A stretch of 64,000 bases of DNA from Methanolinea mesophila (GTDB taxonomy: Archaea > Halobacteriota > Methanomicrobia > Methanomicrobiales > Methanospirillaceae), in contig NZ_JAGGKR010000001.1 of NCBI RefSeq assembly GCF_017873855.1, positions 1,281,529 to 1,345,528 of the forward strand, written 5' to 3'. Every line of letters starts with the position of its first letter. The stretch's first letter is position 1. Both the position numbers and the translations under genes were made by a program. Below the pieces are notes generated by a model. The model saw nothing but the letters and a program-made list of their open reading frames with translations. It did not search any database and was not told the DNA's origin. Positions 35,701 through 43,055 of this stretch are shown in pieces.

Positions 35701-36278
35701 GATGGCGTGAATTTAACGACACTAATCCCTTGAGAATTTGTTTTCGCAGTCGAAAGGTTCAGCACCCCCATTGTTGAGTCGGATAATGTGTATGAAATAT
35801 CTAACATCGGAACAGGATTACTCTGGTTGGTGGCAGTAAATACCAAAGTAGAGGGATGTGAAGTGTCACCTGCAATTACCCACCTGGGAGATCCAATTAA
35901 AGTTGTGTCGGGGTATCCTTGGATATACAATTTCCCAGACCAGTACCCATAAGGAGAGGCATTGACAGTAACTTCAGCTGTTCCTGTAAGACTATTCGGC
36001 GTGAAAACGGTTTGTGCATACCCATCGATCCCGGTCGAGGTATCAAGTGGAGAGAGCTCACCTAAAGAAGGATTATTCACGGAAAAATGGATTGGAACTC
36101 CAGGAATCGGATTGCCGGTTGATTGGTCCTTAACAAGGACTGAAATTGTAGCCGGATTTCCGTTTACTGTAAGGAAATCGTTATTCACAGTGACAAGAAG
36201 ACTCGTCTGCTCCGCCGCCACCAGCGGGACGCAGATCAGCGAGATTAATATCAGTACTATAGCCACCTTTGCGTTCAT
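32775..36278 (-). CDS. secreted VWA / Ig-like surface protein (module B)
   Basis: 1167 residues, paralogue of the gene at 19924. The signal peptide is 1-22. It has four to five Ig-like domains, one more than module A at the N-terminus. The VWA domain has a complete metal site: D641-x-S643-x-S645, the G-G-T-P loop and D in ITDGDYNWYGD. Between the strand ending LVSFG and the next helix it has a ~50-residue insertion with six Cys (704, 708, 712, 717, 721, 725) and many Trp and Tyr. This is missing in module A. The DNA is clearly AT-richer than in module A. Confidence 0.88.
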   Translation of the reverse strand: MNAKVAIVLILISLICVPLVAAEQTSLLVTVNNDFLTVNGNPATISVLVKDQSTGNPIPGVPIHFSVNNPSLGELSPLDTSTGIDGYAQTVFTPNSLTGTAEVTVNASPYGYWSGKLYIQGYPDTTLIGSPRWVIAGDTSHPSTLVFTATNQSNPVPMLDISYTLSDSTMGVLNLSTAKTNSQGISVVKFTPSTKSGNVTINATAVYREGENTHLVSKEYLQRIDHNFPYKFDSPDYPDYQSEVQVANTTPIIVRMLDQYGNVIDSKRETDEGRTPEEVFFSVESSPSLGYYPHMAKVWDGSYFLQNATFAVNESGIAETILQVDAKPGINYVLIRPLVTTVADKYIQVVGVATGIPTRIVGYVLPVGEAGNNPWVYTGTDPSDDSRKFTLTYHVTDEFGNGLQLEPIEISILAGAEREDYVIVTNATGYASFQYGPRSMAIRDVVVNAVPADNRNVTANPIMLDFISTDPTNLIITANPQTMASLDVKSTAVSQIKAKVINDAGDGVSNESVTFSISNIHYDESYSVTQAPYLESSSAVTDENGYAIVNFKPGKFTTTYPNYDSTATGHCYVVATWTNPSGVQVNKQVEVTWKNYPYLNVLTFLDKETVNVSDTVQVTVRLVGDGYKMEKKPIDVIICHDRSGSMLKDNPDRMVSAMAAAVSFVQNTVDQDRKGLVSFGNYGTTNIYNYDQHYWAGIDQKYVCYQDCHTVCWWWYCWDECDDVCEWQNWHDDDTTYITAHYPGNNRYYSDYATVDTNPALDFDSTNVTNAINRLVPMGGTPLRYGLYKSIKEINNNPRDGAVKAIILITDGDYNWYGDPLARGIGYTTAQKSVTSYTDRTQDYTRFGDLTNQNLSRVAYDNNIKIYTIAFSSDISSWTNSTLKTLAEGTGGRHYVAPTGSDLLTIYDLIAGQLREEAGVNTEMGIDYGTVEVNTQILPGSDVLDYIATEPLSTNTTKYNSKLLTTEYDWIDHTSSWETDQSFPFNIGTMYLNDWWEAKMTFRVNMSGNIKLFNNSVPAVWFDTVDDGRQSLPLPDTYLFASLLQSEGAGYGTFNETEFEVTNIENTLYEWTWQRDYTGDLPLKEQYFVSVDGGHTWTQVGERILSPEEARDENTGKFRYDIRDLITPGVPVTVDFRLTGRAIDAPSPQRVQEETTFNQSGIYILLQ

Positions 36279-36318
36279 CGGAAGAACCCCCTTAGTAAGT
36301 TGAGATTCGGTTTCCTAG

Positions 36319-36332
36319 ATATATATAAATAT
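36319..36332 (-). promoter_or_regulatory. TATA box of VWA gene B
   Basis: The minus-strand ATTTATATATATCT tract lies ~45 nt before the ATG. A strong Shine-Dalgarno AAGGGGG at 36287-36293 precedes the start by 8 nt. Confidence 0.55.
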
Positions 36333-36479
36333 GGATATCAATAAAGCTGAAAATTCAATGATATACGGATATTTTCTTGAAATACCTCTTTATTTCGTTT
36401 AAAGTAATAAAAGGAGTCCGGGATTATTACCGGTATTTGGATCGACGGGGTTACTCCCCCGGAGTTTAGTTAGACACAG

Positions 36480-37075
36480 AAGGGAGCTGATATCGCTTTC
36501 CAAAATTCGTTCATATAACCGTAGAATTCCAGGCATTTCAGGCATGTGCAGATTAACGAGAACCTTGGTCCTGCAGGTTAGCCATATGCGAATACATTCA
36601 AAAAAACACCGTTATATAAATCGAATAAAAGGCCACAATTATCTTCAAGCTTTCACCTTATTTCCCCTAAACAGTTGAATTAATCGATATTTTCCAGTCG
36701 GGTGAGCTGTTGTTCCGTTGGAGTATGAGGGTAGAAGCAAATCGGGGGCCGTAACGGGGTAATCTGGGGGACCATTATGAGGGATAATGGCATCAGGATG
36801 ATCCGTATTTCCCCTGGAAAATCGTGGAAATGCCTGATTTTTAGGGGAGTGCGAATTGACGGAGATGATATCTGATGGGGAAGGCCATATGAGATTACCT
36901 CCGAACGAACCCCTTGATGTGAATCGAATAAAAGGATACAATTATCTTCAAGAATTTATCTCATTTTTCTTAAATAGTCGAATTAATCGATATTTTCCAT
37001 ATGAGTGAGCTGTTATTCCGGTGGAAGGCAAGGGCCGAGGTAAATCGGAGGCCGTAACAGGGTTATTTGAGGGAC
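36480..37075. repeat. imperfect ~300-bp tandem repeats
   Basis: The segment 36619-36772 is repeated at 36922-37074, with shared AATCGAATAAAAGG, AATTATCTTCAAG, GAATTAATCGATATTTTCC, GTGAGCTGTT and GCCGTAAC. The period is about 303 bp. The part between the two (about 36840-36920) resembles sequence at 36535-36620, so a third partial unit exists. Short open frames on the minus strand in the two main copies resemble each other only because of the repeat. No gene is supported in 36333-37260. Confidence 0.7.
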
Positions 37076-37295
37076 GGTTGCGAAGGGTGCTGTTGCACAG
37101 AAAGGGAAGTTCCGGAAGAGAGGGAGTAATGAACCGGAAAAATACCGGAGAAGCGTTGCAAAGAGTGTGCGAGTGAGCTGGCCCGGTAGTCGGCGCCGTG
37201 CTCATGAACTGGATAAAGCGCAACTGCAAAAATCGGATATTTCAAAAAAATAACGTAATTTATTGAGTAAATTAAAAAAGTGGTCCCGGATTATT

Positions 37296-37622
37296 TCACA
37301 AATACCCGGCCCGGCGGAGCCACTCCACCTGGGGCCCGGTATAGCGGTAGATGATGTCGCACTTGTCGTCCTGGAAGGACCACGGGATCACGATGAGGAT
37401 GTCTCCTTCGCGTATCCAGACACGTTTCTTGATCTTCCCCTTTATACGGCCCATCCTGGTGACACCGTCGCCACATTTCACCCGGATGTGATTGGCCCCC
37501 ATCATAAGTTCGGCAATTGCGAAAATCTCGCGGTTTCTCTTCTTCGGGAGACGAACCCGGATGATCTCCCCGGACTCGTTCTTCTCCTCGCTCTGGTCGG
37601 TGATAAATTTCTTAACGGTCAG
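37296..37622 (-). CDS. eif1A: translation initiation factor aIF1A, CTG start
   Basis: 108 residues. The OB-fold with [24 protein letters not shown] and D-I-L-I-V-I-P-W is unmistakable for eIF1A. It promotes scanning or start-codon accommodation on the small subunit. The frame has no ATG, GTG or TTG before the fold. The only plausible start is CTG (37620-37622), eight bases after GGAG. The first ATG in frame (37505) would delete the first ~39 residues, including the first strand. It is isolated from other translation genes. Confidence 0.9.
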   Translation of the reverse strand: MTVKKFITDQSEEKNESGEIIRVRLPKKRNREIFAIAELMMGANHIRVKCGDGVTRMGRIKGKIKKRVWIREGDILIVIPWSFQDDKCDIIYRYTGPQVEWLRRAGYL

Positions 37623-37650
37623 TACAACATCTCCCGTGCGTCCTCGTTCT

Positions 37651-37703
37651 TATCAGCATCAGCTACTGCAAACCTTCACTCGTATCAGCATCAGTTACTG
37701 CAA
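37651..37703. repeat. two 21-nt direct repeats in the aIF1A leader
   Basis: TATCAGCATCAG(C/T)TACTGCAA at 37651-37671 and 37683-37703, identical at 20 of 21 positions and 32 bp apart (about three helical turns). They lie between the predicted promoter (37727-37737) and the aIF1A start. Confidence 0.8.
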
Positions 37704-37726
37704 GTGGTATACATTTGTTGTACCAG

Positions 37727-37737
37727 CTTATAGTATT
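37727..37737 (-). promoter_or_regulatory. TATA-like element for aIF1A
   Basis: Minus-strand AATACTATAAG would place the transcript start near 37706, giving a leader of about 84 nt that contains both direct repeats. Nothing else is recognisable in 37740-38017. Confidence 0.4.
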
Positions 37738-38017
37738 ATCCTGCGTGATTTTCCGGATTTCCGTCCGTTATTCTCTCCTTAATGGACCGGATAGTTGTCC
37801 CGGGAGGGGATTTGAGGATGAAAAACCTTATAAATATGCCCGGAGGGGCATTTCCAGTCCGCCGGCGGGAGAATGCCAGGTCCGGCTCCCGGTCTTTCCC
37901 GATCAGGAACCCGTTTTCCTACCACGAATTATTTATAATTTATGAAATGAATGTACTGCAGTCAATGTTGCTGCCGCTACGCGTATACCGTCAGTTCCTC
38001 CCGGGGGTGGACCCCGC

Positions 38018-38392
38018 ATGGATGAAGTGACCCGGATCCTGCACGACCTTAAGAGCGACGACTGGACGGTCCGCCAGGAGGCCGTGGGGAGGATTGGGCA
38101 GATCCGCGATCCCGAGGTTCTTAACCACCTGCTCTCAAGGCTCCGGACCGAGAAGTGGTACATCCGGGAGGCGGTCGCTTCCGGGATCCGATCCCTGAAC
38201 GATCCCCGGGTCGCGGAGCCGCTGGTCCGATGCCTCTCGGACGACGACGATATCGTGCGGAACGCGTGCGCCCGAGCACTCGGGAACATGCATTATAAGA
38301 ACGCCGAAAGAGCGCTTGAAAAAGCGGCGAAAGATCCCGACAGCAGGGTAAGCAAATCGGCACGCGCCGCCCTGGAAAAGATCCGGGGATAA
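38018..38392 (+). CDS. small HEAT-repeat protein
   Basis: 124 residues made almost wholly of HEAT-type helical hairpins (about four), with the pattern V-R-x-x-A-x-x-x-I/L-G. PBS-lyase-type HEAT repeats are common protein-binding scaffolds in methanogens. No catalytic residue is seen. It is a single gene divergent from aIF1A. Partner unknown. Confidence 0.85.
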   Translation: MDEVTRILHDLKSDDWTVRQEAVGRIGQIRDPEVLNHLLSRLRTEKWYIREAVASGIRSLNDPRVAEPLVRCLSDDDDIVRNACARALGNMHYKNAERALEKAAKDPDSRVSKSARAALEKIRG

Positions 38393-38582
38393 GAATTCAC
38401 AGGAGACGGAGCATCTCCTGTTCTGAACTTTTTCAGTTTCTTTCCTGTAATTCGGGACCGGTCAGTCTGCCGGACTATCCCGCCCGGGGTCGCATCACCA
38501 CGTCTCCCCACACCGTCAGCCCGGAGCGGGACTGCTATTTCCATCCGGCCGCGATGCCGCGATGGTCGGACCCGGGCGTCCG

Positions 38583-40691
38583 TCAGCGGTCTTTACGCTC
38601 GCCCTTCAGCCCGTAATGCCGCTGGAGGAACTCACGGACCTTCTCGGACTCCAGGTATCCCCGGTCCAGACGGCTGATCAGCCCGTCGATCTTTGCGATC
38701 TGGTCCAGGATCCGGTTCCGGTCCGGTTCCCGGTCGAGCATCATCTCTCCCATGATCACCTGGAGCGGGTTCCTGATCTGGTCGTTTAAGACCGCAAACT
38801 GGACCATGTTCCGGGAGATCTGGTCCAGGCTCTCAGCGAGTTTTTCCTGGAATATCTTTCGCTCGGTGATGTCCCGGACGATGGAGAGGACCACCTTCCG
38901 CCCCCGGAACTCGAAAATATGGGCGCTTATCTCAACCGGGACCTGCTCGCCGCTCTTCTTTACGTGAACCCCCTCGAACGTGGCATGCCCGTTTTTGGCA
39001 AGCTCCCGCATCACGGCAGGGACGTGGTCGCGGGTCCCCGGGGCATCGATATCCTCCGGGGTCATCGTAAGGAACTCTTCCCTGGAATACCCGAGCCGCT
39101 CGCATGCGACCCTGTTCACCTCGATGAACCTCCCCGGAGCGTCCCACGCATTCAGCTCGTGCAGGAAAATCACGTCGCCCGCGTTGTTGAACAGTTCACG
39201 GAACTTCTCCTCGCTCTCCTGCATGGCGAGCTCCGCGTTCCGGCTCTCGGTCACGTCACGGATGTACCCCCCGATGAAGATCGTGCCGTGCTCAGGACGC
39301 ACGAGGAACTTGCGGGTCTCGAAGATACGGTCGCCGGCCCGTTCCTCGGTGATCACCGGCTTTTCCGAGACCAGGGCCTCGTTGTCGGACGCCACGCATT
39401 TCTCCGCCGCACCCTCTTCCATAAGCTGGAAGTCCGTCTTTCCCACGATTCCTGCTTCCGGGAGCCCGAAAAACCGCTGGAGCTCGGCGTTCGCCACCAC
39501 GTACCGGTGGTCCGGGTCCTTCAGGAAGGCCATATCGTTCATGGAGTCTATGAACGTCCGGTACCGCAGCTCGCTGTTCTCCAGCGCCTCCCTCGCATGC
39601 ACCTCGGCGGTGACGTCCCGGATGATGCCCTGGTACCCCGTGATCTTCCCCGTCCCGTCCCGTTTCGCCACACTGGTGATCTGGGCATGGATCCGCGTCC
39701 CGTCCTTCTTCTGCAGCAGGACCGGGTACTCCACGCTGTACCCCCGGGAATCGATGACCGAGAGGTGCCGGGCCCTTTCCTCCGGGTCGGCGTAGATATC
39801 GATCACCGGGGTCTTCATCAGTTCCTCCCGGTCCCGGTACCCGAAGAGTGAGACCGCCGCCTTGTTGACATCGATCCAGCCTCCCTCCTTCGAGGTGATG
39901 AACACGCTGTCCCGGGATGTGGAGAAGAACGCCCGGTATCGTTCCACGCTCGCCTCAAGCTCCCGGTCCTTCTTCCCCCGCAACCGTTCGAAATACACCA
40001 CACCGCCCGCGGCGATCAGGATAATGGCGAATACTCCGAAGAAAGCGGTCCATCCCATGAACCGGCTTCGCTCCACCACCAGCGACTGGTCCATGTCCAC
40101 CCCGACCAGGCCGGTGACGGTCCCGTCATCCGCACGTACCGGAGCGTATCCGGAGAGCACGCTCCCCCACTGGTCGGTGGTGAAGTCGCGGTCCGCAGAA
40201 GGGCGGACGAACCCTTCCCGCATATCGGGGGGCGGGTCTGGATACACCTGCCCGATCTTCGCCGCATCTGGGGCGGTTCCGTAATCCGCGTCCACCACGA
40301 AGACCACACGGTCCGCTTCCTCGCGCATGATATAGGCGAACCGGATCGACGGGACCTCATCCCGTGCCCGGGCCAGCTCGTCCCGGAGCGCAATGAACTC
40401 CGGGGTGCCCTCGTCCCCGGGTGAAAGTGCGGCCACCCGGTCCCCGTCGACCCGGGCGGCGATCAGCGTCGCCGCAGTGATCAGCTCGTGGCGGGTCTCC
40501 TCCTTTACCTGGTTGGTCGCCTGCTGGTAGGCATAGGTAAAGGTCCCGAAGGTGACCAGAAGAATGATCAGCAGGAAGATGAGTCCCCCACGGCGGGTAA
40601 GCAGCGTAGAGATCCGGCGGTTCTCCTTTTTCGGGAGATCTCCGGCAGATTCCGTCATCGCGGCAGGGGGGGACCGGCCCGGGTCCTCCAT
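38583..40691 (-). CDS. membrane PAS sensor with degenerate kinase dimerisation domain
   Basis: 702 residues. TM1 is at ~35-56, an extracytoplasmic Cache-like domain at ~60-215 and TM2 at ~217-240. Three PAS domains follow at ~250-375, 378-500 and 510-635. The C-terminal ~60 residues resemble the HisKA dimerisation helix, but the phospho-His is replaced in QFAVLNDQIRNPL. The ATP-binding domain is missing. It probably signals by protein contacts or through a partner kinase. The full-length extracellular domain suggests sensing of a small organic ligand. Confidence 0.88.
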   Translation of the reverse strand: MEDPGRSPPAAMTESAGDLPKKENRRISTLLTRRGGLIFLLIILLVTFGTFTYAYQQATNQVKEETRHELITAATLIAARVDGDRVAALSPGDEGTPEFIALRDELARARDEVPSIRFAYIMREEADRVVFVVDADYGTAPDAAKIGQVYPDPPPDMREGFVRPSADRDFTTDQWGSVLSGYAPVRADDGTVTGLVGVDMDQSLVVERSRFMGWTAFFGVFAIILIAAGGVVYFERLRGKKDRELEASVERYRAFFSTSRDSVFITSKEGGWIDVNKAAVSLFGYRDREELMKTPVIDIYADPEERARHLSVIDSRGYSVEYPVLLQKKDGTRIHAQITSVAKRDGTGKITGYQGIIRDVTAEVHAREALENSELRYRTFIDSMNDMAFLKDPDHRYVVANAELQRFFGLPEAGIVGKTDFQLMEEGAAEKCVASDNEALVSEKPVITEERAGDRIFETRKFLVRPEHGTIFIGGYIRDVTESRNAELAMQESEEKFRELFNNAGDVIFLHELNAWDAPGRFIEVNRVACERLGYSREEFLTMTPEDIDAPGTRDHVPAVMRELAKNGHATFEGVHVKKSGEQVPVEISAHIFEFRGRKVVLSIVRDITERKIFQEKLAESLDQISRNMVQFAVLNDQIRNPLQVIMGEMMLDREPDRNRILDQIAKIDGLISRLDRGYLESEKVREFLQRHYGLKGERKDR

Positions 40692-41050
40692 AGATTCGTA
40701 CGGAAGTGGTTGGAGTGCCTATGGTTTAATGGTGACTGTAGTCCCGATCCATAAACAAAATAACACCTTTCAACCTTATTTTCCCGGGATACCGCCACGA
40801 AATGCGTCAGAATCCGTTCGATCCCCCCCCTGACCCGGGTGACTGAAGGAGACGGGGAGAAGCCGGCGAAAAACTCTTTATCGCTCCCGGTCCGGGTGTT
40901 CCATTCCGGTAACGCGGGGTACCCGAACCTCTGACGACCTCCTTGAGCCCCGAAACCCGTAAGAGCCGGAAAATGTTCAGAAACGACTGGAGCTGCACAA
41001 TTGACAAGGAGACAGGGCTGCGTGCCCTGCCCCCGGGAAATCCGGCCGGT
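40692..41050. other. gene-free spacer
   Basis: No credible gene. The only structure is a hairpin CAGGGC-TGCGT-GCCCTG at 41013-41029, just downstream of the gene ending at 41051, which may be its terminator although no T run follows on that strand. Confidence 0.3.
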
Positions 41051-41602
41051 TCATTCGACCGGTTTTGCGTACTTCTCTGGAAGCAGGGCGATCACCAGCG
41101 AGGTGACCACCAGGGTTGCCGCTACCTCGGGGAGTATCGCCACGGCGGTCCCGACATAGAGGGGGATGAAGGGAACACCGAGCGTCAGCGAGGCGATCCC
41201 CTGGTGGAGGGGGAGGAGGAAGACGTAGTAATACACCGGGAGCGAGGCCATCCACAACGCTGCGCGTGTCCATCTCCCGCCGCCGGACTTTATGGTCCAC
41301 CGCCAGATCACCGCATACCAGGCACCCCACAGGAACCCGGCGAGCATGTGGGACGGGATGTTCCGCTCCGGGGCATAGAGGACCCCCTGGAGAAACCCTA
41401 CGATAAGCCCTCCGTAAGGCCCGGAAAACGCCGACCCGAGGGTCACGAATATCTCGCTCGGCTCGGCGATCATCCCCTGGCCGAGCGGGATGGAGATAGA
41501 GGTAAAGAGGGTGGCGGCGGCGGCGATGCCGAATGCCAGGGCCACTGCCAGCTGCCGGGCGCTCAGGCGGGGGGTGAGTAGCCCGGGTTTCCGATCTCCC
41601 AT
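41051..41602 (-). CDS. integral membrane protein, ECF-S/5TMR-like
   Basis: 183 residues with five or six hydrophobic helices. The segment G-S-A-F-S-G-P-Y-G-G-L-I-V-G-F is reminiscent of ECF substrate-binding components and of 5TM-LytS receptors; the family is not certain. Start chosen at ATG 41602, right behind GGAGGT, although spacing is short. An ATG at 41671 would add 23 residues. Isolated gene; no ECF ATPase nearby. Confidence 0.65.
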   Translation of the reverse strand: MGDRKPGLLTPRLSARQLAVALAFGIAAAATLFTSISIPLGQGMIAEPSEIFVTLGSAFSGPYGGLIVGFLQGVLYAPERNIPSHMLAGFLWGAWYAVIWRWTIKSGGGRWTRAALWMASLPVYYYVFLLPLHQGIASLTLGVPFIPLYVGTAVAILPEVAATLVVTSLVIALLPEKYAKPVE

Positions 41603-41765
41603 GTACCTCCACCATGGGAGCGAAAACCAGTAAATGGTTGCGGGAGGGTGCGTCTTATCCGGGAATGCCACCGGAGTATTTTCCCGTTTGACCAGTGACG
41701 GGATACCGAATCCGCAGTAAACGGCCGGACCCGGAAAACGCGGGATGCGGTCATCCGGGGTGGAA

Positions 41766-41777
41766 ATATATAAATAG
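41766..41777 (+). promoter_or_regulatory. TATA box of the DUF1059 gene
   Basis: ATATATAAATAG lies about 39 nt before the ATG at 41810. Confidence 0.6.
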
Positions 41778-41809
41778 TGCGATAGCCACTATCGACCTGG
41801 CGAGTTATC

Positions 41810-41977
41810 ATGCCGTCATTCAAATGCAAAAACATCGGAATGGACTGCCCCTTCGAGACTTCCGCTCCAACAGAGGCGGAGCTCGAGCAGAAGATCGCGG
41901 ACCATGCACGAAGCGTCCACAATATCAAGACCCTTGATAAGGATATGTGGATGAAGATCAAGAAGACCATCAAGTAA
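41810..41977 (+). CDS. DUF1059 small zinc-finger-like protein
   Basis: 55 residues, starting MPSFKCKNIGMDCPFE. The Cys pair (6 and 13) and the later His pair (32 and 37, in DHARSVH) match DUF1059, a family of about 55-60 residues expected to bind zinc. Function unknown. It has a good TATA box and is well separated from neighbours, so it is probably a real, monocistronic gene. Confidence 0.85.
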   Translation: MPSFKCKNIGMDCPFETSAPTEAELEQKIADHARSVHNIKTLDKDMWMKIKKTIK

Positions 41978-42200
41978 ACAAGGTGGTATCGGCCGGGCAC
42001 TCCGGCCGGAACCCCCACCAAAGATCCCCATTGTGAAGTATTCACCCTTAACGAAGCTATAGCGTTCCTTCACCCAATCGGGTCAATTCCTGCAATCCCT
42101 GGTATCTTTATCCGTAGGTTGACTGCCTGGCACCCGACCGGCTCCCTTTGCGATCATGAGACCGCCCGGGTTCACGTGGTTTGGGGTCTAGCCCAGCCTG

Positions 42201-42869
42201 TCAGACCGGGCCGATGAGCTTTTTCCCATAGAGTTCCCCGGATTTTCCGATCTCCGCACCGGCCAGGAGGTCTTCGAGCGCATCGTTCACCGCAACGGGG
42301 GAGACCCTGATCCGGTACTGCCGGAACAGGGCTTCCGCCAGCTGCCCGGAGGTGAGGACCTCGCGTTCCAGGATCCGCCCGCAAAAACCCACTACATCCT
42401 CGTGGACCGCCCACGGGTAGATTATCCACCGCCACTCCTTCTCCTCGCGGGCGAAATAATCCGGGCGGAACACCGATCCTGACTTGTGCTGGAGCACCGC
42501 CGTCCGGATCTCCCGGGGCGAAAAACCCTGCAGATATTTGATCGCGTACTGCAACGTCTCCCCGGAGTCGGTGACATCGTCCACCACCAGGACCTTCTGC
42601 CCCCTGATATCCACCGCGATCGGGAACCGTACCCTGACCTCCGGTTTCTCTCTCGCTGCGCTTCCCCAGTGCTCCATCTTGAAACTGGTGAGCATGTCCT
42701 GGAGCATAAAATCGCAGACCACCCGGGCGGGCACGTACCCGCCGCGCCCGACGGCGATCACGATGTCGGGGGCGTAACAGTCCTCCTTGACCATGCCGGC
42801 AAGCGTCCGGGCCATCTCGTAGCTGTCCTGCCAGGTCACCAGTTCGCAGGGAAATTCATCGGGGATCAT
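42201..42869 (-). CDS. phosphoribosyltransferase (xanthine/hypoxanthine type)
   Basis: 222 residues. The PRPP-binding loop VLVVDDVTDSGETL and the GRGGYVPARVV flexible loop are clear. The C-terminal ~70 residues are an extra helical domain absent from short Hpt enzymes. It probably salvages a purine base (xanthine or guanine) to its nucleotide; specificity cannot be told. The start is ATG 42869 (MIPDEFPCEL); the 48 upstream residues in frame are Gly/Pro-rich and non-family. Confidence 0.85.
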   Translation of the reverse strand: MIPDEFPCELVTWQDSYEMARTLAGMVKEDCYAPDIVIAVGRGGYVPARVVCDFMLQDMLTSFKMEHWGSAAREKPEVRVRFPIAVDIRGQKVLVVDDVTDSGETLQYAIKYLQGFSPREIRTAVLQHKSGSVFRPDYFAREEKEWRWIIYPWAVHEDVVGFCGRILEREVLTSGQLAEALFRQYRIRVSPVAVNDALEDLLAGAEIGKSGELYGKKLIGPV

Positions 42870-43055
42870 CACCCCCCCTCTGCCCTCCAAAATATTTGAA
42901 GTACCCTCCCCGGCCCCCGGCTGCCCCCCGTTCACCCGGGTGCCCGGGCGTCCATTGCCAGGTCTTTGGGAGGTGGCCGGCGGACCGGGTGCAGATATAT
43001 TCCCGGACTCCATTACACTACTGTACTGATACGAAGTCCGTAGGGGGCCGTTCTT

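Noticed and set aside
19924..36278. Surface locus as an integrated virus or plasmid
   Set aside because: No integrase, replication or packaging gene, and no att-like direct repeats were seen at the edges.
36645..37229. Two minus-strand frames with similar C-terminal halves in the ~300-bp repeats
   Set aside because: Similarity follows from the DNA repeat; changes are spread over all codon positions and there is no clear ribosome site. Kept as repeat, not genes.
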